Below, piece by piece: positions 13,246 to 23,848 of a stretch of DNA of 64,000 nucleotides. Both the position numbers and the translations under genes were made by a program. Below the pieces are notes generated by a model, which had not been told where the DNA came from, did not search any database, and worked only from the letters and a program-made list of their open reading frames with translations. Position 1 is the first letter of the stretch. Each line of letters begins with the position of its first letter. Source of the DNA: Vishniacozyma victoriae (taxonomy: Eukaryota > Basidiomycota > Tremellomycetes > Tremellales > Bulleribasidiaceae); the NCBI GenBank assembly GCA_017654735.1, contig JADPYG010000005.1, positions 1 to 64,000 of the forward strand. Reading direction: 5' to 3'.

Positions 13246-13633
13246 TGTGGTGGTGTCTGCGTAGGGTGCAGTGTGGAGTGGAGTGAGTTAGTCACTACTA
13301 CTCACCCCACCGGGATGTCTTCGGCCGTACTTGACCGAACCGCTCTCCCCACTTGGATCCACGCATTGCGTCTCATGGGTTCATGGACGATTTCATCGTG
13401 CTCTCTCTCCCATTTCCATCAGAGTAAGAGCGACAATAGAGTCTGCAAGAATACCTCATGGCATGTATGTCTCCACAGCGCAGACAAATGAAAGCAACTG
13501 CCGCGTCCCAACGGACTCATGTCAAGTCAAACTGATATGCTTCATTCACTTCATTCGTATGTACAACCGAATCAACAACTAAAACGACAATATCTGGCAT
13601 CTACCAATACTAATTCAAGAAAAACTGTACAAC
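13246..13633. other. Intergenic, amidase upstream region
   Basis: No coding signal. Holds the amidase promoter (minus strand, reading left) and the 3' end of the Bsd2-like gene. Nothing distinctive seen. Confidence 0.5.
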
Positions 13634-15366
13634 CTATCCCCATAACCCCCTCTGCCTACCATCCCCGGCATTACCAGCCATAGGTCTCTCGAATCTATCC
13701 GCATCAAACAATTCAACATCCTCGTCCTGGGGTAAAGGCGCATGTCCCGTTCTTCGTCCATTCATTCCAAAGAAACCACGTTGAAGACCCCTAGCTCCTT
13801 CGATAGCTTGATTGAAGGTTGAAGTGTAATAAGCGAGATCGGTTGGGCCTGGTCCGGTAACTTCGGGAGTGGTTGTAGTGACCTCCTCTGTTCCGCCGTT
13901 GGCTGCTGCTTGTGCCCTCTCTGATTCCCTCTGAGCATCCCTTAATCCCTTTTCAAATCGTTTCACTCGCCATAATCCACCAAGAGAAGTCAAGATGAGG
14001 AACCATCCAATCGACATCAACAGGAAACTGAACCATTCATTCGCCCTTCCCACATCCTCCGCGCTGGGCAATTGCATGAGTTTGTGTAGAGTAGTGTTGT
14101 GTTGAATGGCCCATAATTCGGCATCGTGCGTGTTGTGAAGGATCGTAGGTGGAGCATCGGGGTTGTTTGGATCACGAACAGGCTGAGGCCAAGGTGAGTT
14201 GTTGCCCCAGAAAGCGGCGATAGCGTTGTCGGCTTCAATCTCATCTTGATTCGCACCTGGGAATGGATCGGGGTCTGAAGGGTCTGTTGGAAATTTACCG
14301 CTCTCGATCAACTCTTCGGCACGAGCACGGAGGTTGAATCCAAATTGAATCATGGTGAAGCCCAGACCGACTCGCGAACCGTACTTGGCAGTATGGGTGG
14401 TATGGAGGACGTAGGTGAGGAGGAACCCGACGAATTGGAATGAGAATGATACGATCACTGTATGTCAGCTCGTTCTTTCCAATGGATAAGGAAAGCTTAC
14501 TATTCCAAAGGAAACCAAAGAAATTTCCAGAAGGCATACCGTCGATCAAAATCTCATCACCGCTGAGCGAAGATGTAAGAGGGCCGAATGGCGAGTTGTT
14601 GGATGGGAGGACGACAGTGGTGTCCCAGTAGGTAGGGACGGCGTCACGTAGAGCATCGTGGTAGGACTAAATGTCAGCTTTGTTCGACTATAGAGAACCT
14701 GCGAGCTTACAGGAGGACCGTCCTTTTGTTCATCCTCTGGCGCATACTCTGGCCCGTCCTGCCTCTGCTCTGCTGGTCCGGTAGTGGGCCTCGCCGACAA
14801 ATTGGTAAAGATTCCACTATTCCCTGCCCCAATCACCCTTCCATTGGAACTAGCAGGAGGTTGACGAGGTAAAAAGGAAGATGGCAGGATCCCACCGAGG
14901 AAATGGCGTGATTGTGCGGTCGGGCGAGCGATATTGGATGGAGAGATACCATTCGTATTACCAGGTGCAGGGTTATGGGAAGAATAATCTTGGAAAGGAG
15001 GTGGGGATTCAAGAGGTTGAGTCTACCCATCAACAATTGTTGCAGAATATAGAATGCATAAAAGACATGACGTACATGGGCATGATCGAAATTGTACTCT
15101 CCCGGTATACGCCCAGTTCGTTCAGCCTCACGATTCTCTCGACCTAGCAAACCGGAATTCTCATTCTCATTCTCGTCATCATCGGCGTCTGGCGGCGCAT
15201 CGAATGCAGCATCCATCTCGGCTGGATCGGGAACTCTACTGTCTTGACGACGAGCGAACCTGAATGACGAGATGGAAGGTCGTCGACTGGAGTGTAGGGA
15301 TGCACGACCAGACGACGACTGCCTCGGAGACGCAGGGGTCGAAGTGACCGCGGTATACCTCGACAT
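13634..15366 (-). CDS. BSD2: Bsd2/NDFIP-family ubiquitin-ligase adaptor
   Basis: A multi-pass membrane adaptor of the NDFIP/Bsd2 family, which recruits Rsp5/Nedd4 HECT ligases to sort metal transporters and misfolded membrane proteins in Golgi and endosomes. The N-terminal about 250 residues are disordered and acidic (DADDDENENENSG). A PPSY motif (PPxY, WW-domain ligand) is assembled across an intron near 14645-14715 and runs into the family block YHDALRDAVPTYWDTTVV, then IDGMPSGNFFGFLWN, SFQFVGFLLTYVLHTTHTAK (TM), YGSRVGLGFTMIQFGF (TM) and WFSFLLMSIGWFLILTSLGG (TM). A second motif, PPPFQDY, has Phe where Tyr is usual. Three introns split the coding region. The start at 15366 (MSRYTAVTSTPAS) is the first ATG of the open frame. 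About 525 residues. Confidence 0.88.
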
Positions 15367-16338
15367 TTTCGATCTCGCTTAAGGATTGGTCCAAGCGTGT
15401 GATCTAATTGGTCAGTCTTCTTCACAACAAACAAAAGACATCAAAGGACGAAAGTCCAGGAATCAAGATGAAATGAAGGAAAGGAAGGAGTTGACGCGAG
15501 TCAGAGGGTGGTGCATGAAGTAATCGCTCAATTTGATAGGTAAGATAACACCATACCATCGCACCTACTCAATCCCGAAGGAAAGAGTAGGCGGGCAGTT
15601 AAAATGGAGATCAAGACCCGTCACGACTTCTGGTTCTAATCATACAGGCGTCAAGTGGGATGAAAGATGAGGTGATGAGACGAGGAATGTTTCAGGAAAG
15701 AAGCTTACCAAGCGTTGTTCGATCCTTCTTTTCCTTGACCGACGATGAGATCCTCTATTCTCTCACAGCTAGTCTACGGAAATGAAAGTGATCTACTCTA
15801 TCTGATTTACAAAGAAGCTAGAGAAGTAGTTGAGTAGTAGTAATGTACAACAGAGACAGGGGGGTAAGTTAAGACATTTGAAGGGGGAGTTAGAAAGGAA
15901 GAGAACAACACCGAGTTTGGCTCTTGGCAACCCTGGTTTGGCCTGCGTGGCCGTCGGCGTGACGTGTCATTTTCAAGTGCACAGCACCGGGAGTATTTCT
16001 AACCACGGCCCGTGTGCCTTGTTTAGGAACATCCTGAGTAGAGTGTCCTGAACCTTGTATTAATCTAGCGTGACTACCAAGTCGAAACGTCCTAATCTCC
16101 TGCCCTAAGTATCCTAGTTACCGCGCTAAACGTTTCAGAATCTAACCTAGGCGCGTACTTGTACTTATCGCTAACTTAGGTGCAAGCTATATTTCTGAAA
16201 TCAACAACCCTCCTCGACTACTTATAACTTGACTGGTCCTGGTGATCCCCTCCTTTGTCTCCTCATATCCCAACCATTGTCACTCATTAGATCAGCGCAT
16301 ACGCTCATTACTATACCTCACAAAAGACTATCAAGAAG
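15367..16338. other. Divergent intergenic region
   Basis: A 972-bp gap between the start codons of the Bsd2-like gene and the small secreted protein. The part next to the Bsd2 gene is probably 5' leader that may contain an intron (a GTAAGC donor on the minus strand near 15710). No protein-like frame was found. Confidence 0.5.
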
Positions 16339-16829
16339 ATGTACATATCAACCGCCATCTCTACGCTACTAGTCCTCGGGTTGGTCGCTTCGAAACCCCT
16401 GCCAAACTCAACACCCGAATCAGCGACCGTAGTCGACGTTACCTCTGCGTAAGTGACCACTGGAACTATGGAACAAAGCTGATAAATAGATCTTATTCAT
16501 CTTTAATTGTGTTCAACCCGGCAGCAGCCCCTACTTCAAGCGGTAGCAGTTCAGACGCCTTCCTAACCCCATCAGGAGTCGTCCTTCCACAAGCCTCAGC
16601 TACACTCTCGCTTCAGGGCAATTTACCTTCGGTTTCGGAATCGAGTACTCAGGCCAGTCAATCGGGAGTGAGGGTTGTTGGACAAGGCAGTAGCGCATCA
16701 GACGCTGGAACCGGAAGTGGCAATGGTGGGGACGCGGAAGTTGTCAAGGAGAATGCAGGGAGCATTTTGGCTGTCAGCGGGTGGATGTTTGTAGGCGTCG
16801 GATCTGCATTAGTTGCTGTTCTCGCCTAG
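16339..16829 (+). CDS. Small secreted Ser-rich protein, GPI-type C-terminus
   Basis: About 138 residues after splicing. The first exon is a clear signal peptide (MYISTAISTLLVLGLVAS, cleavage likely before KPLPN). An intron with GTAAGT donor at 16449 and an acceptor near 16524 joins to AAPTSSGSSSDAFLTPSG. The mature part is Ser/Gly/Thr-rich and probably O-glycosylated, with no Cys. It ends with small residues followed by a hydrophobic tail (SILAVSGWMFVGVGSALVAV LA), the layout of a GPI-attachment signal. Typical of small basidiomycete cell-wall proteins without known function. I chose the ATG at 16339 because only this one gives a signal peptide; the upstream open frame is leader sequence. Confidence 0.75.
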
Positions 16830-17075
16830 AGGCAGGGAATGATGAATAGGGGAAAAGACGGAAAGAAGAAAGGACTGGATCCATGTATCGCTAGACATCA
16901 CAAATCATCTCATCATCACCATCATCACCATTTAGTAATCATAACAACCTTGTAGCAATCAATGTCATCTCATGTCTTTGATTATGCATCACCTGACCTC
17001 TGCGGAATCGTGGACATGAACGAGCTTCATATCATGCATACAACCTTTACCAACTCCTACTCAGAAGCAGATCGC

Positions 17076-18323
17076 CTACCAAGGCAATTCCAAAGGTCCG
17101 GGCTGACTGGCCCATTCCTTACCCATGACTTCCTCGGCATTTCCGATTCCCCTAGCACCATCTACCATAAGTGACCGATCGAAAGGAGGAGGACGAGGTG
17201 ACGAGTGGCCCGGTTGAAAAACGGGCGATGAGTGAGAACTGGCGGGAGGCAAGTGGAAGAGATTGGGTGGAGGGAAGCAGGTGGTATAGGGAAGAAAGAG
17301 ACGTACTAGGAGCCCAGAATTTGCCCGACATTTCCATGTTCAATTTCCCAGCGAAATCACCGAGGATGGGGGCAGCTTCATCCGGTGACATTGCTATTGT
17401 CAGCGCTTCAGCCTTGCCGGAGAGGAGCGGGAAAGAAGCGGGAAAGAGGAAAGGTAGAATAGACGTACCTCCCATCTTTTCGTAGAATTGCTCCATTCCT
17501 GCGTTCTTGGTCATTTCAGTTTTTAAGAAGCCAGGCTATGATCAGCTCCTATCCATCTGTCTTGGGTGAGGGCCCTATAAAGAGCGAGATCAGACGGTAG
17601 CAATGAGAGAAAAGGGGTTCGGAAAAGAGGAGAGGCGTACATGAATCATAGCGATAGGTACCCCCCTCTCTTTTAAATCATATCCCAACAAATGCCCAAT
17701 CATATTCCCAGCAGCTTTAGATCCGTGATGACCGTACATTCCCCCTCCTTCGCCTTCTGTTCTTAGAGTGACTGATCCAGCTTCGGATGTGATGATTACG
17801 ACCTTGGCCGCGGGGGATAGAGATGAAGACATTGTTCTGCTTCATCAGCCATCCGGTCTGTGAATGTAAATCGGGAGAAGAGCAGGTAGGGCAGGAAGAC
17901 GTACAGAGCTTGAACTAGGAATACTGGGGCTATGGCGCAGATTGTGTACATAGCGATTTGATCGTCCCAATTAGCTTCTCCGAATTTCTGTCAATCAGCT
18001 CCGACCGCCAAGTGTTGTTGCTGCATGACCCTCAAGGATAGATAAAATGAACTTACTTCACCTTTCAACAACCCAGCAACAATCCAAACATGATCAACAG
18101 CCCTCCCCTGTAATCCATCGACCACTTTATCTCCACAATCCTTCTTCGACACGTCAACGTTAGGAATGACATTAACGCCCTTTGGGAATAGATCGTCGGA
18201 TTTAGGAGCTGATTCACGGATGGTAGCGAATACGTTCGATGGGGATAATTGCTTGGCGTAGTGTCGGACTAGGGAGGCTCCTAGACCTTGGGATGCTCCT
18301 ATAATTAGTGCTGTTGATGCCAT
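17076..18323 (-). CDS. Short-chain dehydrogenase/reductase, C-factor-like
   Basis: An NAD(P)-dependent oxidoreductase of the SDR superfamily, about 280 residues. Start MASTALIIGASQGLGASLV gives the TGxxxGxG-type cofactor loop (GASQGLG). Next: FATIRESAPKSDD, VDVSKKD (adenine-ring Asp), VWIVAGLLKGE (the usual NNAG strand replaced by VAG), WDDQIAMYTICAIAPVFLVQ, KVVIITSEAGSV (catalytic Ser) and MYGHHGSKAAGN (catalytic Lys). The residue four before the Lys, normally the catalytic Tyr, is His; the Tyr is two positions further back. The C-terminus after a last intron reads FWAPNGARGIGNAEEVMG and ends PLELPW at 17076. Five or so introns. Substrate unknown; see the finding on the active site. Confidence 0.85.
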
Positions 18324-19339
18324 TGTTGGTGTGTTGAGTGGTGTAAGGTGAATGGGTGATGATGTGGGATGGTTGCGATAGACAGAGTGGAGGAGGATGA
18401 TGTCACGAGTCACGTGACTGAAGGCAGAGTAGGCGGATCGGCTTGAGATGTAAATCATTAGTATCGTATTCGACTAGCCTTGTCTCGAGGCAGGAAAGTG
18501 CTTGCTGGGAAATTCCCCCTCCCGAGATGCATCGCCTTTGGTATACATGCACTAGCCCTGGCGATGCTGTGTAAGTTATCGACAGCACAGAGCGAACGTG
18601 ACTCTCGCCAGTCCCTTCTCCAGACAGGCATTTCATACATGTGCCCCAGGGCTCGATACCCCCTGAAATGATCACTCGTCGAAAACAAATGATCGATGAA
18701 AGGGGGAGACACTCGTTTGAGGTGAGTGTACATCCTCATGATATACTGGCTCGCTCACATACTCTGTAGGAAGTGAAATCCAGGGCGAGACCCACGAGGA
18801 ACTTGCCAGGCGACGCACACTGCCGTCGAAGACCTGGAGTCAGAGGTGAGTGATCAGATGTGAGAGGTACCCTTGATTTCCAGAACGGGCACAAACTTGG
18901 CGTCTGGCTCAACGCGATTCATCTCCCCGCTGCCGTCCATATTTCCAAGAGGATCCATACGCTTCGACCTGTGCAGTGATACTGAGAGAGGCATGCCAAT
19001 GCGACGTTGTGAATCTTTGTCAATACCTGAGTGTCGTGGTAGCCTGTCACGAGTGAGATTTAGCAGACATGATTTCTGAGAGCCAGCCACAAACGCCGAT
19101 TTTCACGGAAGAGAGTAATACGAGCATCGACTTTTGAGAAATGAGGTCCATTAGCCGACCAAAAGCTACATTATGGAGCCGGACGGATACCCTACAGGCA
19201 AACCGTGGCGTCGCTGGTCCTTCCAGCCGCAAAAGATAGATGTGACGAAAGATGATTTGCGGTACCTGAATCAACTGACTTTTGGAATTTCAGATCCACC
19301 ACCACGTACTATACTTTCTTGATCTCACCTTACGACATT
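18324..19339. other. Divergent intergenic region without recognisable gene
   Basis: About 1 kb between the SDR start and the SET-protein start. Several frames of 60-90 codons exist on both strands but none has family-like composition or splice partners. Promoters of both neighbours must lie here. Nothing else supported. Confidence 0.45.
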
Positions 19340-20886
19340 ATGTCCGGATCAACACCCCAAACGCAAACAGAAGCAACAGCAAGTTTTCTCAAGCACTTTA
19401 CTTCGCCGACAATAGGCGGTCATGTCCACCCATCCCTCGAATCCCGCGACGACCCTCTCACCGGTTTATCGATGTTCTCCAAGTCCCCCATTCCCGCGGA
19501 TGAGCGATTGATAACATGTCCCGCTTCTTGGGTTATCACTCCTGAGATCTGTCGGGATGCTATTATCAAGCTTACGAGTGATGTGAAGGGTAAAGGGAAA
19601 AAATCGGGACATGGAACGGTGGAGTGGAAAGAGACTATGTTAATTTGTGGATATATCTGTTTACATTGGATACATCATGATCGTGGAGAGTAAGTCATTC
19701 ATCAATTGACGTACCGATTGGAAGAAGCTGATACCATAGTTTGCCAGAAAAACTCCAGCACTGGCCATATGTTGCATCGCTACCTCCAGCCGATACCCTC
19801 CGTACTCCACTCCAATTTACCGAATCCGAAATGACCCTACTGGAGGGTACAAATCTTCACGGAGCGACCTCAGATCGAAGTACACAGTGGCGAGGGGAAT
19901 ATGAGATAGTGAAGAAGACAATAGAAGACGAGGGGATGACTTGGTGAGATCTTCACACTCGGTTCAGAGCATAGCTGATGTGAAGGGAACGATACCTGAC
20001 CGCTGCTAGCTATATCTCCTCGAGAGCTTTCCCTTCCAAGCTGTTGAGTATGTCGGAGGCTGGCAAGAATACGGAGACGAACGCAGTTCAGACTAGTGCG
20101 GAGGAAGAATCGCACCCAGTCTTGATACCCGGAATGGATATATTCAATCGTACGTCCCGTTTTCCTCGCAAACTTATGATCGATGCTGAGATTCCAGACT
20201 CCCGAGGCCAACCCATCACATGGCTCACTTCATCTGATCCACAAACTATCTCACTTGTTGCTCCATCACCAATAGACTCTGGCGTACAGGTCTACAACAA
20301 CTACGGACCCAAACCAAACGAAGAACTCTTACTAGGCTACGGATTCGTGCTCAACCCAAATCCAGATGATGTCCTCCCTCTCCGCTTGGGTGGGATCGGA
20401 TCGAATGTATCAGCGAGCAAGAAGGCGAGGTTGACAAGTAAAGGCCTTGATGCAGGAAAGAGATGGATCATAAAGCGGGATGGGGAAATTCCGAGGGATC
20501 TGATGGAAGTTCTAAGGATCGTCATGGGCGATGACCATCATCATGAGCATGGTCACGAGGATGATGAGGAGGAAGAGGAAGAACATGGACACTGGGAGCA
20601 AGAAATGGAATTAGAGTTGGATGTACTAGGAGCTTTGGGCCAGATGCTGGACGATAAGCTTGCCAAGCTGGAAAGTGTGAATTCTGAAGTGGAAGCTAGG
20701 GAAGATGTGAGGGCTATGTGCGAGGTCTATCGTCAAGGTGAGAGTCAACATGTCGATAATACGGACCAAGCTGATAGAATAGGCCAGGTCGAGATTCTGA
20801 CGAAGGCTATGGAGGTCATCGAGGAACGTATAGAAAGAGTCGAGCGTTTGACCGCAGAGGGAGAAGGATGTCCATGTTGCAACTAG
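19340..20886 (+). CDS. SET-domain lysine methyltransferase (RKM/SETD6-like)
   Basis: About 450 residues in four exons. The start MSGSTPQTQTEATASFLKHF leads into the split SET domain of the Rubisco-LSMT-like group, which methylates lysines of ribosomal or other proteins using S-adenosylmethionine. Signatures: the early G-hVHPSLES and ITCPASWVITPEI region; a long iSET insert (LPEKLQHWPYVASLPP, WRGEYEIVKKTIEDEG); YISSRAF; then HPVLIPGMDIFN joined over an intron to HSRGQPITW, the NHS motif that contacts the methyl donor; and YNNYGPKPNEELLLGYGF, where YxNYGxKxNEELLxxYGF is diagnostic. The C-terminal part has an acidic His-rich insert (DDHHHEHGHEDDEEEEEE) and ends GCPCCN, an unusual Cys-rich tail. 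The target cannot be predicted. Confidence 0.88.
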
Positions 20887-21109
20887 ATGGAGCACTCGGT
20901 TAAAGGCGAGATCACCCCCTCATGACGGAGACGCAGTATGGGACAAGACAGCCTCGTCATGACCAGTGGTCAAAGCTATCTCGGCCATCACGACTCGCCC
21001 AAAAATGACACTTTATCAGACATCACTTTTCGTGCAGGAATTCTATGCATCACGAACTGTCCTACTCGGGCCTTGCCCTACTCCAAACGGCCCTCAGCTC
21101 ATAGGAAAG

Positions 21110-21121
21110 CGGTCCGGACCG
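21110..21121. promoter_or_regulatory. Perfect palindrome CGGTCCGGACCG
   Basis: Twelve bases identical to their reverse complement, about 670 bp upstream of the permease start. Everted or inverted CGG half sites fit a Zn(II)2Cys6 dimer. Function inferred only. Confidence 0.4.
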
Positions 21122-21221
21122 ATATCTCGAATTTCAGGAACCCGATTTGCCAAGACTATTTGTACCCTTTTCCCGGCGGTATCATCCATGACCCGTTACT
21201 CCTGACCTACTGACATGTCTG

Positions 21222-21231
21222 CCGCCGGCGG
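21222..21231. promoter_or_regulatory. Perfect palindrome CCGCCGGCGG
   Basis: A ten-base palindrome, about 560 bp upstream of the permease start, in a cluster with CCCGGCGG copies on both sides. It fits a CGG-type zinc-cluster regulator site. Confidence 0.4.
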
Positions 21232-21788
21232 ACCGACCGTCTGACCCCAGGCGTTGATGGTCAAGTCGGATGCTGGTTCCGGACAGGGGTATCCAAAGAG
21301 ACGCCCATCTTCTCTCGCCAATGACTAAAAGGTGAACTCCCGGCGGAGGCTAATTTGATTTGATCTGATGTGATACATCGACTCTCCTGCGATGAATTCC
21401 GGCGTGGTCCCTGATCCCACATGCTTATTCGAAATCGAAGTAGAAGAATATCGCATTCTCAGAGATGATTCGAAAAAACAACCATATCAATGATGTCGTA
21501 ATCTCTTGGCATACCTCAATATCGGGAGCGATAGCGGCGCTGGCCCCAATGATGGTAATGCTACCGACCATATTTCTTAGGGTAATGACCACTGAGAGAA
21601 GAGGAAGACATGTCGCCAAGTTGATTGTGTCCACCTGTATCTCTGGGCGGAGGTGGGGCCGCTGGTATCTGATGCTGACCCGAGCAGACATATATCAAGA
21701 GACGCTCATTCGCTCGCCTGATCAAAGTCTCATCCCCTCAGTAACTTGATCTTCTACTCTTATCACGTAGCTATCTAGATTCGACGGG

Positions 21789-23677
21789 ATGTCCATCAAC
21801 GATACCACCCGCAACAGCGATGCTGGCGTTACCGCCTACGAAGCAGAAGTCGCCAGGACCACGTCGAGGGCAAACGATATTATCGCTCCACATGACCCAA
21901 AACCAGAGATGGGTCACGTCGAGGGAGGGCTGGACCGAACAAGCACATTCAACGACGCCGAGAAACTAAAAGCGCCAATGACCCCGGAAGGTTATTATCG
22001 AGATTTCTCCCCAATCGCCGAGCTCAATCTAGAGAACTGGCAAACTACCGAGAAAGCACTAGTCAGGCGACTTGATTTGACATTACTCCCGACGCTATGG
22101 ATCTTATATCTGAACAATTACCTGAATAGGACCAATATTGCTCAAGCGAGGTTGAATGGGATGGATAGGGATATTGGATTGACTGGGGATGATTACAATC
22201 TGGCGGTATCGATTCTTACTATTGGATATATGCTTGCTCAGCTACCTTCTAATATGTTGTTGACGAGGGTGAGGCCGAGCATTTACTTGCCTGTTACTTG
22301 TATCGTTTGGTCCTCGGTCGCTATCGCCACTGCTGGGGTCAAGAACGCTCAGCACCTGTTCGTCGTTCGATTCTTCCTTGGTATCCTCGAGGCTCCCCTA
22401 TTCCCAGGCGTAAGTCTGCCCTCTATCGAGATGATCAGTCTGATATACAGGCGGTATTCCTGATGAACTGCTGGTACACCCGAAAAGAAATCGCTTTACG
22501 AACCGCAGTTCTCTATTCAGGTCTCGTACTAGCTCAAGCATTCTCCGGTATCCTCGCATCCGGTATCTTTTCCGGACTATCCGGGGCATCAGGACTGTAC
22601 GGCTGGCAATGGCTGTTCATCATCGAATCTCTCATGTCGACCGTATGCGGTATAGCCGCATTCTGGACTTTACCCGACTTCCCGGGGAGTAAGAAGGGCA
22701 GCGCAAAATGGGTATTGAATGATGATATGAGGAGGTTGGCGGAGGCTAGGATCATTGCTGATAGAGTGACGGGGGCTTCGGGGACTGGATCGTTAAAACA
22801 TGGATTGATGCTCGCTGTAACGGACCCGAAGACTTGGTTCTTTGTGGTGCTCAACATCTTTATGACCTCGTCAGTGCTTCTCAGCTCTTCGTCGCCTCTA
22901 TATCATCTCATGCTATCTCAAAGCAAGGGCAAAGGCAAAAGAATGTCTGAAGGAACATCTTCGGGGGAAACGGAATATTTGGTTTCTCCATATTTGCCAC
23001 CTCTATCATTCCCTGCCCTTCATATACCATCTTAAAGGTCCAGCTAACCCATCTAGGTCCTACGGGTTCAATTTCTTCTTCCCAACTCTGGTCCAAGGCC
23101 TAGGATACGGAGACGAAAACACCTCACTCCTCCTGACCGCCCCACCTTATTTCCTCGGAGCTATCGTCTCATTCTGCGTATCATGGAACAGTGATCGAAT
23201 CAAAGAACGTGGTTTTCATATCACCTGTGCCCTTGCGGCTGCTGCTACTGGATTCATCATTACTCTCGCTACTACCAACCTCGATGCTCGATATGCTGCT
23301 TCATTTTTGTACGCCCCTGGATCATTTTCGGCAAATGCTCTTGTTTACGCTTGGGCAGTGTCCACGCTCTCTTCTACGCCCGAGAAGCGTGCTGCATGTG
23401 GAGCGATCGTTAATATCTTTGGACATATCGTAAACAAAGATCTTTTGAGGGCTCTGGGTAGAAGCTGACGAACGTACAGGGGAACGTGATCAGTCCATAT
23501 TTCTTCAGACCAGAGGAGGAACCGGTATATCGAACCGCATTTATCTTACAGCTTGTTTTCGGCGCTCTCGCCGCTACAATGGCATTCGGGACCAAGTTCT
23601 GGCTCAAGAAGGAGAACAGGAAGTTGCAGAAAAAGGCAGATGAGACCGACAGTACTTACAATCCATATGTGACGTAG
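21789..23677 (+). CDS. MFS permease, anion:cation symporter (Dal5-like) type
   Basis: A 12-TM major facilitator protein of about 530 residues. A hydrophilic N-terminus (MSINDTTRNSDAG) precedes the family block EKALVRRLDLTLLPTLWILYLNNYLNRTNIAQARLNG, and the sequence continues NLAVSILTIGYMLAQLPSNMLLTR, RFFLGILEAPLFPG, then over an intron FLMNCWYTRKEIALRTAVLYSG, GWQWLFIIESL, FWTLPDFPG, SYGFNFFFPTLVQGLGYG and a last exon NVISPYFFRPEEEP. This pattern (RxLD, NYLNRTNI, LxGxxEAPLFPG, WY-RKE, LPDFP) defines the ACS family (allantoate, nicotinate, pantothenate, biotin precursors, peptides). Three introns; the C-terminus is STYNPYVT. Substrate unknown. Clustered CGG palindromes upstream suggest nutrient control by a zinc-cluster factor (inference). 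Confidence 0.9.
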
Positions 23678-23848
23678 TTAGAAGTATGAGGAAACACCAG
23701 TGATGAAAATGAAAATATTGATTCGCCACAAATCCTCTTATGTTTTGCTACTATTCGACGAACAAGACTTGCACTTATGCATGGTATGATATAGAATGTG
23801 TACAAGCTTCATGTCATGTTTATATTCCTATCTTGCCTTGGTGATCAC

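Larger units (their letters stand above)
20887..21788. promoter_or_regulatory. Upstream region of MFS permease with CGG palindromes
   Basis: A 902-bp gap with two perfect palindromes built from CGG/CCG (21110-21121, 21222-21231) and two further CCCGGCGG copies (about 21172 and 21339). No coding frame is convincing. It most likely holds the regulatory region of the permease that starts at 21789. Confidence 0.5.
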
